Shown here: positions 25,346-33,330 of the stretch, one piece after another | Numbering within the stretch: position 1 is the first letter of the stretch | Layout: every line of letters begins with the position of its first letter | Assembly: GCF_001612845.1 (NCBI RefSeq) | Contig: NZ_BDBF01000039.1 | Location: 1-64,000, forward strand | From: Nocardia elegans NBRC 108235 | GTDB taxonomy: Bacteria > Actinomycetota > Actinomycetes > Mycobacteriales > Mycobacteriaceae | Direction: 5' to 3' | Length of the DNA: 64,000 bases | Program-made: the position numbers and the translations under genes | The notes under the pieces: generated by a model | Told to the model about the DNA's origin: nothing | The model's database searches: none | The model's input: only the letters and a program-made list of their open reading frames with translations

Positions 25346-26506
25346 ATGAGTTTCATCGAAACCGACGAACAGAAGCAGTTGCGGGCCGCCGTCGCCAAGC
25401 TCGCCGCGAAGTACAACTACCGCGACTACGTCTCCGCGAAGGCGCGCCGCAACGAACCGCTGGACGAATTGTGGGACGAGGCCGGCAAACTCGGCTTCCT
25501 CGGCGTGAACCTGCCGGAGGAGTACGGCGGCGGTGGCGCTGGAATCTACGAGCTGGCGCTGGTGATGGAGGAACTGGCCGCCCAGGGCGCCGGCCTGCTG
25601 CTGATGGTGGTCTCGCCCGCGATCTGCGGCACCATCATCACCAAGTACGGCACCGAGGAGCAGAAGCAGTACTGGCTGACCAAGCTGGCCGACGGCTCGT
25701 CGAAGATGGTGTTCGGCATCACCGAACCCGACGCCGGCTCCAACTCGCACAACATCACCACCACCGCGCGGCGCGACGGCGGTGACTGGATCCTGAACGG
25801 CCGCAAGATCTTCATCTCCGGTGTGGATCAGGCCGAGGCGGTGCTAATCGTCTCGCGCACCGAGGATTCCAAGACCGGCAAGTTGAAGCCGGCCCTGTTC
25901 ATCGTCCCGACCGATACTCCCGGCTTCCAGAAGAACCGCCAGGAGATGGACATCATCGAGCCGGACAACCAGTTCACGCTGTTCCTCGACGATGTGCGGC
26001 TGCCCGGCAGCGCACTGGTGGGCCAGGAGGACGCCGCCATCGCGCAGCTGTTCGCCGGTCTGAATCCCGAGCGCATCATGGGTGCGGCGATGGCGGTGGG
26101 CATGGGCCGCTACGCCATCGACCGGGCCGTCGAATACGCCCGGGAGCGGCAGGTCTGGAAGACGCCGATCGCGGCGCACCAGGGCATTTCGCATCCGCTG
26201 GCCCAGGTGAAGATCGAACTCGAACTGGCCAAGCTGATGATGCAGAAGGCCGCGGTCCTCTACGATTCCGGCGACGACTTCGGTGCCGCGGAGGCCGCCA
26301 ACATGGCGAAATACGCCGCGGCGGAGGCGAGCATCAAGGCCCTGGATCAGTCCATCCAGACGCACGGTGGTTCGGGCCTGACCGCGGATATCGGCCTCGC
26401 GGGCATGCTCGGCGCCGCCCGGATCGCGCGGGTAGCGCCGGTGAGCCGGGAAATGATCCTGAACTTCGTCTCCCAGCATTCGCTGGGCCTGCCGAAGTCG
26501 TACTGA
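25346..26506 (+). CDS. Acyl-CoA dehydrogenase (FadE12-like)
   Basis: Second acyl-CoA dehydrogenase of the cluster, 386 residues, with FGITEPDAGSNSHN near residue 119, GRKIFISGVDQAEAV near 150, and the C-terminal SIQTHGGSGLT segment in place of the more common QxxGGxGY. ATG at 25346 is preceded by AGGAG. Its difference from the dehydrogenase at 20540 suggests the two act at successive steps or on different chain lengths. Confidence 0.92.
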   Translation: MSFIETDEQKQLRAAVAKLAAKYNYRDYVSAKARRNEPLDELWDEAGKLGFLGVNLPEEYGGGGAGIYELALVMEELAAQGAGLLLMVVSPAICGTIITKYGTEEQKQYWLTKLADGSSKMVFGITEPDAGSNSHNITTTARRDGGDWILNGRKIFISGVDQAEAVLIVSRTEDSKTGKLKPALFIVPTDTPGFQKNRQEMDIIEPDNQFTLFLDDVRLPGSALVGQEDAAIAQLFAGLNPERIMGAAMAVGMGRYAIDRAVEYARERQVWKTPIAAHQGISHPLAQVKIELELAKLMMQKAAVLYDSGDDFGAAEAANMAKYAAAEASIKALDQSIQTHGGSGLTADIGLAGMLGAARIARVAPVSREMILNFVSQHSLGLPKSY

Positions 26507-26519
26507 GCGGCGCCCTGTC

Positions 26520-26541
26520 CGGGCCGCCCCTGCGCGGCCCG
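26520..26541 (+). terminator. Intra-operon hairpin
   Basis: An 8-bp perfect G+C stem (26520-26527 with 26534-26541) and 6-nt loop lie just after the acyl-CoA dehydrogenase stop and before the hydratase. It may be a partial terminator or an RNA-processing/stability element; the downstream gene has its own strong ribosome binding site. Confidence 0.4.
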
Positions 26542-26582
26542 GCGGAGACATACCCACCCGAACCGGACGAGGAGGAACGCAC

Positions 26583-27407
26583 GTGAGCGAAACCACCGGC
26601 ACCGAAACCGGTACCGAGATCACCGAAACCGGCGGCACCGAAACGCCTTTCGTGCGATACGAGGTGCGCGACGGCTTCGCGGTGCTCACGCTGGATTCAC
26701 CGCACAATCGGAATGCGTTGTCCTCGAAGCTGGTTCGGGAGCTGCTCGACGGACTGCGCAAGGCCGGCGCCGACGAGCAGGCCCGCGGGGTGATCCTCGC
26801 CCACACCGGTAATACGTTCTGCGCCGGCGCGGATCTCAAGGAGGCGCTCGACGCCGATCCGGCCGCGGCCGCCGATATCCGCACCGGGTGGATGATCGAC
26901 GTGCTGCGCGGCATCGTCGAACTGCACAAGCCGGTGGTCGCGCAGGTCGACGGCAATGTACGTGCGGGTGGGATGGGTATCGTCGGCGCCTGCGATATCG
27001 CGGTCGCCGGACCGTCGAGCAGTTTCGCGCTCACCGAGGCACGGCTGGGCCTGGCGCCGTTCATGATCTCGCTCACACTGCTGCCGCGGCTGACCTCCCG
27101 GGCCGCCGCCCGCTACTACCAGACCGGAGAGACCTTCGACGCGGCCGAGGCCGAGCGGATCGGGTTGATCACCGTCGCGGCCGCCGATGCCGCCGCCGAG
27201 GTGGCCCGCCTGTGCGGCGAACTGCGCAAGGGGTCCCCGCAGGGGCTGGTCGAAAGTAAGCGGCTGGTGAATGCGTCCATCGTCGCGGAATTCGATCGCA
27301 CCGCCGATGAGCTGGCCAAACGTTCCGGCAGTTTCTTCGGCACACCCGAGGTGATCGAGGGGATGACGGCCTTCTTCCAGCGTCGCCCACCCAGCTGGGC
27401 AGAATGA
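26583..27407 (+). CDS. Enoyl-CoA hydratase/isomerase family protein (EchA7-like)
   Basis: The 274-residue crotonase-fold protein has the oxyanion-hole motifs HNRNALSSKLV, FCAGADLKEA (about residue 80) and GGMGIVGACDIAVAG (about 128). In the cluster it would hydrate the carboxylated enoyl-CoA (a glutaconyl-CoA-type intermediate). The GTG start at 26583 has GAGGAGG 8 nt upstream. Residues 2-20 are an unusual Thr/Glu/Gly-rich tail absent from most crotonases. Confidence 0.9.
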   Translation: MSETTGTETGTEITETGGTETPFVRYEVRDGFAVLTLDSPHNRNALSSKLVRELLDGLRKAGADEQARGVILAHTGNTFCAGADLKEALDADPAAAADIRTGWMIDVLRGIVELHKPVVAQVDGNVRAGGMGIVGACDIAVAGPSSSFALTEARLGLAPFMISLTLLPRLTSRAAARYYQTGETFDAAEAERIGLITVAAADAAAEVARLCGELRKGSPQGLVESKRLVNASIVAEFDRTADELAKRSGSFFGTPEVIEGMTAFFQRRPPSWAE

Positions 27408-27414
27408 ACCGATC

Positions 27415-28029
27415 ATGACCGCATCGCACGAACCCAAGCAGGACCGCAGCCGGGCCACCCGTCAGCGATTGCTCGAGGCGACCATCGACTGTCTGGCCGA
27501 AATGGGCTGGGCGGCGGCCACTGTCGCGGTGGTCGCCGAACGGGCCGGGGTCTCGCGCGGGGCGGCCCAACATCATTTCCCCACCCGGGAGGATTTGATC
27601 ACCGCCGCCCTCGAGTACATGTTCGACACCCGGATGGCGCAGTCCAAGGCCGAGGCGGCGGCCGTGACCGAGGTGGCGCAGGGCGTCGGCCGCACCGAGG
27701 CGGTGGTGGCGCAGCTGGTCGAGTCCTATACGACTCCGCTGTTCAAGGCGGCGCTTCAGGTGTGGACCCACGCCGCGGCGGATCCGGTGTTGCGCGAACG
27801 CATCGTGCCGCTGGAGGCCCACTTCGGCCGCATCTCGCATCGCCTGGCGGTCGAGGCCCTCGGCGTCGACGATTCCGACCCGGTCGCCCACCACCTCGTG
27901 CAGGCCACCCTCGACATGGCACGCGGCCTGGGCCTGGCCGACGTCCTCACCGACGACTCGGTCCGTCGCAAGCAGATCGTGCACCAATGGGCGGCGACCC
28001 TGCACATGGGGTTGCACACCCCGCACTGA
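27415..28029 (+). CDS. TetR-family transcriptional regulator of the Atu-like operon
   Basis: The 204-residue regulator has an N-terminal helix-turn-helix: ATIDCLAEMGWAAATVAVVAERAGVSRGAAQHHFPTRE spans residues about 22-59, with recognition helix SRGAAQHHF. The C-terminal ligand domain is all helical. It starts 7 nt after the hydratase stop and is the last gene of the operon, so it probably controls this catabolic cluster, as AtuR/LiuR-type regulators do elsewhere. The ligand, perhaps an acyl-CoA intermediate, is inferred. Confidence 0.88.
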   Translation: MTASHEPKQDRSRATRQRLLEATIDCLAEMGWAAATVAVVAERAGVSRGAAQHHFPTREDLITAALEYMFDTRMAQSKAEAAAVTEVAQGVGRTEAVVAQLVESYTTPLFKAALQVWTHAAADPVLRERIVPLEAHFGRISHRLAVEALGVDDSDPVAHHLVQATLDMARGLGLADVLTDDSVRRKQIVHQWAATLHMGLHTPH

Positions 28030-28113
28030 CCCATGCCCGCCGGTGGGAACAGCGCCGCGCCGCGCTACCGTAACCGGACAAATTCATCGGATATCGAGCG
28101 AGGGGAATCGATC

Positions 28114-28251
28114 ATGGATTCGGGTTCTGCGGCAGCTCTGGAAGGTATTCGGCAGGGATATCTCAACGGCGACCCGGTGGCGACCGCGCTGTTCATTCCG
28201 TTGTTCTTCATCGCCGGAATCTTCGGACTCATCCAGGGCAAGCCGTTCTGA
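28114..28251 (+). CDS. Small membrane protein (45 residues)
   Basis: ATG at 28114 behind GAGGGGA encodes 45 residues: a polar N-terminus (MDSGSAAALEGIRQGYLNGD) and a C-terminal helix (ATALFIPLFFIAGIFGLIQG) ending KPF. It looks like a single-pass membrane micro-protein. I do not recognise a family. It is not coupled to the preceding TetR gene and lies just upstream of tRNA-Glu. Confidence 0.55.
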   Translation: MDSGSAAALEGIRQGYLNGDPVATALFIPLFFIAGIFGLIQGKPF

Positions 28252-28337
28252 GATCGACGGTATGTGAACACCGGATTTGGTGCCGCCGCCCGGGACCGAT
28301 AAGCTGACCGGGCTCCGGTTCCCGGAGCGAAGTTCTC

Positions 28338-28410
28338 GGCCCCGTCGTCTAGCGGCCTAGGACGCCGCCCTCTCAAGGCGGTAGCGCGGGTTCAAATCCC
28401 GTCGGGGCTA
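28338..28410 (+). tRNA. tRNA-Glu (CTC anticodon)
   Basis: A 73-nt cloverleaf: acceptor arms 28338-28344 and 28403-28409 pair (first pair G-U), the D-arm contains TCTAGCGGCCTAGGA, the anticodon stem CCGCC/GGCGG holds loop CTCTCAA with anticodon CTC reading GAG, and the T-arm loop is TTCAAAT. The discriminator base is A28410. CCA is not encoded. Confidence 0.96.
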
Positions 28411-28955
28411 CAACAACGCGATGCCCGCCCTCTTTCGAGGGCGGGCATTGTCGTTTCCGGAGCACAGGACCAGCAGCGCATCCGGATTGTCGAACCGGAA
28501 CATCAGCGCCGCCACCGGTGTCACGGCGAGCACCGCGCCCGCGAGCAGACCGGCCGCCGGCCCGAACGGCCGGCGCACCGTCGCCCACAGCAGCGCGACC
28601 GCGCCCACGCCCATCAGCACCTGCGGCACCAGCAGGCTCCAACTGGACAGCCCGAACACCCGCACCGCCAGATCCATCGGCCACAGGGCGGCCGGGGTCT
28701 TGTCCACGGTGATCGCGTTCGCGGCATCCGAGGAACCGAAGAGGAAGGCCTTCCACGACACCGAACCCGCTTGTGCCGCAGCGGTATAGAAGGAATTCGC
28801 CCACCCGTTGGCACTCAGGTTGCACAGGTAGGCGACGGCTGTCGTGAGCAGGAGCGCGGTCAGCGCCGGCCGCTCCACCCAGGCCGGTCCGGAGCCGGCG
28901 AGGGCGGGGCGGCCGACGCGTCCGGGGACATCGGCCGGATGAGGGTGGTGGTCAC
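28408..28955 (-). pseudogene. Truncated, frameshifted GT39/ArnT-like membrane glycosyltransferase
   Basis: The N-terminal part of a large polytopic glycosyltransferase (ArnT/PMT family, normally over 600 residues). A coupled GTG at 28955 overlaps the preceding GT2 stop and reads MTTTLIRPMSPD...DRPGW, then stops. The expected continuation ERPALTALLL resumes in another frame at 28878, consistent with one missing G. That frame shows first-helix sequence, ANGWANSFYTAA, VDKTPAALWP and MFRFDNPDALLVL, then changes to unrelated sequence at about 28460 and ends near the tRNA terminator. More than three quarters of the gene is missing. An alternative is a short functional frame from GTG 28878, which I consider unlikely. 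Confidence 0.78.
28421..28448 (+). terminator. Terminator hairpin after tRNA-Glu
   Basis: A perfect 12-bp stem (28421-28432 with 28437-28448) with loop TTTC, followed by TTGTCGTTTC, directly downstream of the tRNA. It would act for the tRNA transcript. On the other strand it is read through by the decayed glycosyltransferase reading frame. Confidence 0.82.
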
Positions 28956-30238
28956 CGCGGTTCCGGCGAGGCCTGTGCCGTCGGGATGTCCTCGACCGCG
29001 ATGTCCTCGACGGCGCTGCCGGCGACCGCGTTGCGGAAAACCCAGCGCAGTCCCACGAATCGGGTCAGCGTCGCCACCAGGTTCGCGACCACCAGCACCA
29101 GCAATTCCACGTGCACGGACGCGTCCGGCGCCCACCGGTGCAGGGCGAACAGCGAACCACTGGTCAGCCCCCAGGCGAAGGTGAAGATCAGCAGGCCCTG
29201 GAAGTGATGGGAGACCGCGTTGCCCGAGCCGCGCACGCCGAAGGTGAAGGCGCGGTTCGCCGCGGTGTTGGCGACCGCGGTGATCAGCAGGGCGGCGAAG
29301 TTCGCGGGCTGGGCGCCCACCACGGCCTGCAACATCACGTACAGGAGCATGTAGGCCAGGGTGGAGAGCACACCGATGATGCCGAAGCGCACCAGCTGCC
29401 CGACCATGCCCAGCGGCACCCCGTCCACCAGCGGTTCCCGCCCGATGGCGGCGCGCAGCTCGTTGATCGGCAGCGCGCCGGTGGCCAGGCCGCGGCCCAC
29501 CCGCCACACGCCGAGCAGATCCTTGCGGGCGGTGTCGACGATGTCCACGCGGCTGTCCGGATCGTCGATCCAGTCCACCGGCACCTCGTGGATGCGCAGC
29601 CCGGCGCGTTCGGCGATCACCAGCAATTCGGTGTCGAAGAACCATTCCCCGTCCTCGACCAGCGGCAGGATCCGGCGCGCCACATCGGTGCGCATCGCCT
29701 TGAATCCGCACTGGGCGTCGGAGAACCGGGCCTGCAGCGAGGCTCGCAGGATCAGGTTGTAGCAGCGGGAGATGATCTCACGTTTGGGGCCGCGCACCAC
29801 GCGTGAGGATTTCGCCAGCCGGGTGCCGATCGCCAGATCGGAATGTCCGGAGACCAGCGGGGCCACCAGCGGCAGCAGGGCGTTGAGGTCGGTGGACAGG
29901 TCGACGTCCATATACGCGACGACCTGTGCCTTCGAGGCCTCCCACACCGCACGCAGCGCGCGCCCGCGGCCCTTGCGGTCGAGGTGGACGACCTCGACCT
30001 CGGGCAGCTCCTCGGCGAGTGCGCGCGCCACGGCGAGCGTGGAATCGGTGGAGGCGTTGTCCGCCACCGTGATTCGGGTCGAGAAGGGAAATCCGTCACG
30101 CAGGAAGGCGTGCAGCCGGCGGACACATCCGGCGAGATCGCGCTCCTCGTTGTACACCGGGATCACGACCTCGAGCACCGGTGTGCGCGTCGAGTCGGGG
30201 GTGGTGGCCGCCTGGAACGCCATCGCTGTCTCGGTCAT
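28952..30238 (-). CDS. Bifunctional GT2 glycosyltransferase/GtrA-family membrane protein
   Basis: The 428-residue fusion has an N-terminal dolichyl-phosphate-mannose-synthase-like GT2 domain (about residues 20-250, with VVIPVYNEERDL and the DxD-type AYMDVDLSTD), then a GtrA domain with four helices (about 295-405). Such enzymes load sugar onto polyprenyl phosphate and help flip it, supplying a GT39/ArnT-type enzyme. The coupled partner gene immediately downstream is broken here, so the donor may be orphaned or used by an enzyme elsewhere. The ATG at 30238 precedes the conserved start. Confidence 0.9.
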   Translation of the reverse strand: MTETAMAFQAATTPDSTRTPVLEVVIPVYNEERDLAGCVRRLHAFLRDGFPFSTRITVADNASTDSTLAVARALAEELPEVEVVHLDRKGRGRALRAVWEASKAQVVAYMDVDLSTDLNALLPLVAPLVSGHSDLAIGTRLAKSSRVVRGPKREIISRCYNLILRASLQARFSDAQCGFKAMRTDVARRILPLVEDGEWFFDTELLVIAERAGLRIHEVPVDWIDDPDSRVDIVDTARKDLLGVWRVGRGLATGALPINELRAAIGREPLVDGVPLGMVGQLVRFGIIGVLSTLAYMLLYVMLQAVVGAQPANFAALLITAVANTAANRAFTFGVRGSGNAVSHHFQGLLIFTFAWGLTSGSLFALHRWAPDASVHVELLVLVVANLVATLTRFVGLRWVFRNAVAGSAVEDIAVEDIPTAQASPEPR

Positions 30239-30335
30239 GATCCCAATCTCGGGGATCAGCCTTGGGCAGCGCTGCGTCCGACCTGTGAGCTTCCTGGGAG
30301 CGCGCCGGTTCGTCCGGCCTGGTCGTGAGGCGAAT

Positions 30336-31181
30336 TCAGTTCTCGCGCAGCCGCCACAGCGGCGACACCGGACCGTGGCCGGCGCCGAGGTCGTAGGCAT
30401 CCTTCAGGCAGCGCGTGGTCCACTCCTTGGCGAAGGCCACCGCCTCCGGCACCCGGTAGCCGTGTGCCAGGGCGCAGGCGGAGGCGGCGGCCAGGGTGTC
30501 GCCGCCGCCGTGATCGTTACCGGTCGTGATGCGGGGCGCGGTGAGCTCGTGGAAGCGCTCGCCGTCGAACAGCAGATCGGTGCTGAATTCGGAGGAGCGC
30601 AGGTGGCCGCCCTTGACGACGGCCCAGCGCGGGCCGAGTGCGATCAGCGCCTCGGCGGCCTTGCGGGCGGTGCGGTCGTCGGTGACGGCGATGCCGGTGA
30701 GCAGCCGCACCTCGTCCAGATTCGGGGTCACCAGCGTGGCGCGCGGAATGAGAACCGAGCGCAGTGCGTCCAGGGCTTCCGCATGCAGCAGTGGGTCGCC
30801 GTGCATGGAGGCCGCCACCGGATCGACCACCAGCGGCACCGTGCCGTCGCGTCCGATGCCGACCTCGTCACAGACCTGCGCCACCGCCTCGATGATGGCG
30901 GTCGAGGCCAGCATGCCCGTCTTGGCCGCTGCGACCCCGATGTCGCCCGTCACCACCCGCACCTGATCGGCGACGGTCTGCGGCGGGATCTCGTGGAAGC
31001 CGCTGACCCCCACCGAGTTCTGCACCGTCACCGCGGCCACCGCCACGCAGGCGTGCACCCCCAGCAGTGCCATGGTCCGCGAATCGGCCTGAATTCCGGC
31101 CCCGCCCCCGGAGTCGGTTCCGGCGATCGTCAGCACCCGGACCGGGGTAGCACCCGGTTCCGGCAACGGCAGCAGTTTCAC
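30336..31181 (-). CDS. thiD: Hydroxymethylpyrimidine/phosphomethylpyrimidine kinase
   Basis: Phosphorylates HMP and HMP-P to HMP-PP for ThiE. The 281-residue ribokinase-fold protein has TIAGTDSGGGAGIQAD near residue 18, AVTVQNS near 50, KTGML near 87, and the catalytic/anion-hole region GNDHGGGDTLAAASACALAHGY near 223. This is an actinobacterial variant of the usual HGTGC motif. GTG start at 31181. In my memory of M. tuberculosis, thiD sits beside thiC; here they are separated by about 4.5 kb of accessory genes. Confidence 0.93.
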   Translation of the reverse strand: MKLLPLPEPGATPVRVLTIAGTDSGGGAGIQADSRTMALLGVHACVAVAAVTVQNSVGVSGFHEIPPQTVADQVRVVTGDIGVAAAKTGMLASTAIIEAVAQVCDEVGIGRDGTVPLVVDPVAASMHGDPLLHAEALDALRSVLIPRATLVTPNLDEVRLLTGIAVTDDRTARKAAEALIALGPRWAVVKGGHLRSSEFSTDLLFDGERFHELTAPRITTGNDHGGGDTLAAASACALAHGYRVPEAVAFAKEWTTRCLKDAYDLGAGHGPVSPLWRLREN

Positions 31182-31271
31182 CAGAAGACCCTACGACGCA
31201 CTCCGATCGGACGCGCAGCGCGTACGGTCGGAGTATCAGGATCATTCAGTTCCTGCAAACAAAAGGAGCTT

Positions 31272-31409
31272 ATGTCCGACAAATCTCCGCGTAGCACGAT
31301 GTCCAAGAAGTCCGGAAAGTCGCTCAAGGAGAAGCGAGCGGAGAAGAAAGCCAAGGGTGTCACCCAGTCAGGGGTCGAGACCACCTTCGAAGGGAAGAAG
31401 CGCCGGTAG
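31272..31409 (+). CDS. Small lysine-rich protein (45 residues)
   Basis: ATG at 31272 behind AAAGGAG encodes a 45-residue, highly basic and charged peptide (MSDKSPRSTMSKKSGKSLKE...EGKKRR) with no hydrophobic segment. About one third of the residues are Lys/Arg. Codon use is richer in A than neighbours because of the lysines. It resembles unnamed short basic proteins found in actinobacteria. Nucleic-acid binding is possible but unproven. Confidence 0.65.
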   Translation: MSDKSPRSTMSKKSGKSLKEKRAEKKAKGVTQSGVETTFEGKKRR

Positions 31410-31453
31410 GGCCCGCGCTGAGCAGTCCGGTGCGACTGCTCAGCAGCCCGGAC

Positions 31454-32587
31454 TCACCGCACTCGGGCGAAGAACTGCCGGATATCGCCGACCAGCACAT
31501 CCGGCGCCTCGTGCGCGGCGTAATGTCCGGCCGCGTCGTTGGGGCCGCCGGTCACCGATCCCGCGTCGTAGGAATTCCAGCTCACGATGTTCTTGTGGTC
31601 ACGCTCGGCGAACCGGCGGATCGAGCGGAAATCGCCGGCGAACATGGCCAGCGCGGTCGGGGTGGTGGTCGGCCCGTCCGGATGCGCGGTGGCGTGGGCG
31701 TTCTCGTAGTAGAACCGGATCGAGGAGGCCGCGGTGCCGGTGAGCCAGTACAGCGCGATATTGGCGATCACGAATTCCGGATCGAGGCTTTCACCGAAAA
31801 GCTGTGCGTTCCAGCCCAAGAGCCCCAGCGGGGAGTCACTGAGCGCGTAGGCCAGTGTCTGCGGTTGCTGGCTGCACAGGATGTTGAACGCCATCTTGTT
31901 GTCCTGGAACCACTGCAGGTGTGCCAGCGCCCCCAGGTCCTCTTCGGACAGTCCCTCGAATTCCGCCGGATCGCCGGAGGGGAAGGAGAACAACTGCGTC
32001 ACGTGGACCCCCACCACGCGATCACCGGCCAGCCGGCCGATCTCCGGGGAGATCATCGACCCGCCGTCGTTGCCGATCGCGCCGAAGCGCTGGTAGCCGA
32101 GCCGATCCATCAGCTCCACCCAGGCCCGGGCGGTGCGCTGGGTGTCCCAGCCGGTGCTGCGGGTCGGGCCGGAGAAGCCGAAACCAGGCAGCGACGGCAC
32201 GACCACGTGGAAGGCCGGATGGTCGGGGGATTCCGGTTCGGTGAGCGCCTCGATCACGTCCAGGTACTCCAGGACCGAACCGGGCCAGCCGTGGGTGAGG
32301 ATCACCGGCAGGGCATCCGGCCGCGATGAGCGGACGTGCAGGAAGTGGATGTCCTCGCCGTCGATCTCCGCGCGGAACTGAGGATACGCGTTCAGCCGGG
32401 CTTCCGTTGCACGCCAGTCGAATTCGTTCAGCCAGTACTCGGCCAGCGCGCGCACCCGCTCGCCCGGCACACCGTAGGCGTCACCGACGCCGGGCAGCTC
32501 GTTCGGCCACAGCGCCCGGCGCAGCCGATCGGCGAGGTCGTCGAGGCGGTCCTGCGGGATGTCGATGTGGAACGGGTGGATGGTCAT
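31454..32587 (-). CDS. Epoxide hydrolase (EHN-domain, alpha/beta-hydrolase)
   Basis: The 377-residue protein begins with the epoxide-hydrolase N-terminal lid (FHIDIPQDRLDDLADRLRRALWP) and continues into an alpha/beta hydrolase domain with oxyanion motif THGWPGSVLEY near residue 108, nucleophile Asp in AIGNDGGSMIS near 178 and catalytic His region near the C-terminus (AAGHYAAHEAP). It converts epoxides to diols by a covalent ester intermediate. It is divergent from a TetR gene with a clear dyad between them, so it is probably induced by its substrate. Confidence 0.92.
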   Translation of the reverse strand: MTIHPFHIDIPQDRLDDLADRLRRALWPNELPGVGDAYGVPGERVRALAEYWLNEFDWRATEARLNAYPQFRAEIDGEDIHFLHVRSSRPDALPVILTHGWPGSVLEYLDVIEALTEPESPDHPAFHVVVPSLPGFGFSGPTRSTGWDTQRTARAWVELMDRLGYQRFGAIGNDGGSMISPEIGRLAGDRVVGVHVTQLFSFPSGDPAEFEGLSEEDLGALAHLQWFQDNKMAFNILCSQQPQTLAYALSDSPLGLLGWNAQLFGESLDPEFVIANIALYWLTGTAASSIRFYYENAHATAHPDGPTTTPTALAMFAGDFRSIRRFAERDHKNIVSWNSYDAGSVTGGPNDAAGHYAAHEAPDVLVGDIRQFFARVR

Positions 32588-32605
32588 GATCGTCTCCCTC
32601 TGGAA

Positions 32606-32651
32606 CGGAATGTTTCGTTCTGTTTAGACCGTATCAGAACGGATCATTCCG
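32606..32651. promoter_or_regulatory. Operator-like dyad between epoxide hydrolase and TetR genes
   Basis: Arms 32606-32622 (CGGAATGTTTCGTTCTG) and 32635-32651 are inverted repeats with 14 of 17 positions complementary, separated by 12 bp, in the 86-bp divergent intergenic region. This is the expected binding site for the adjacent TetR regulator controlling both promoters. Confidence 0.65.
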
Positions 32652-32673
32652 TTTCAAGTGCTACGCTGCGATC

Positions 32674-33321
32674 ATGTCGAAATCAGCCGACGCCCCAGCT
32701 CACCAGGCGCTTCCCGGCCGCAAGGCGCAGGCCGCGCGCAACGACGGGATCATCCTCGACGCCGCCCGCGCGGTCTTCCTCGCCGATGCGACCGCGCCGA
32801 TCTCGGCCGTCGCCGAACGGGCCGGGGTGGGGATCAGCGCGCTGTATCGCCGCTATCCGAGTAAGGAGGCGCTGCTGCGCACGCTCTGCTACCAGGGGCT
32901 GTGCCGTTACAACGCCGAGGGCGAGGCCGCGCTGGAGTTGCCGGCGGATGCGGACGTGCTGGCGGAATTCCTGCGCCGGGTGGTCGACGCCGATGTACAT
33001 TCGCTGACCGTGCGACTGGCCGGGACCTTCACGCCGGACGAATCTTTCGCCCCTCAGGTGCGGCGCTCGGCGGAATTGAACGAGGAGATACTGCGCCGGG
33101 CAACGGTTTCCGGCGCCGTGCGCGACGGGGTGACGGTCGCCGACCTCAGTCTGGTGCTGGAGGCGTGCGCGGCGATCGTCCTCCCCGATCCCACCCGGAC
33201 CACGCAACTGCGTCATCGCATGCTCGCCCTGCTGCTCGACGGTCTGCGCACCCCGGGCGAACTCCCCGGTCCCGCACCGCAACCCGAGGATTTCGCCGCG
33301 CGCTGGCAGCCCCGGAAGTAG
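32674..33321 (+). CDS. TetR-family transcriptional regulator
   Basis: The 215-residue regulator has the helix-turn-helix ISAVAERAGVGISALYRRYPSKEALL at about residues 43-68 and a C-terminal ligand-binding helical domain. ATG at 32674. It is divergent from the epoxide hydrolase across an operator-like dyad, so autoregulation and repression of the hydrolase are likely. The C-terminus converges toward the flavin monooxygenase gene (9-bp gap). Confidence 0.9.
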   Translation: MSKSADAPAHQALPGRKAQAARNDGIILDAARAVFLADATAPISAVAERAGVGISALYRRYPSKEALLRTLCYQGLCRYNAEGEAALELPADADVLAEFLRRVVDADVHSLTVRLAGTFTPDESFAPQVRRSAELNEEILRRATVSGAVRDGVTVADLSLVLEACAAIVLPDPTRTTQLRHRMLALLLDGLRTPGELPGPAPQPEDFAARWQPRK

Positions 33322-33330
33322 CCGTCGAAT

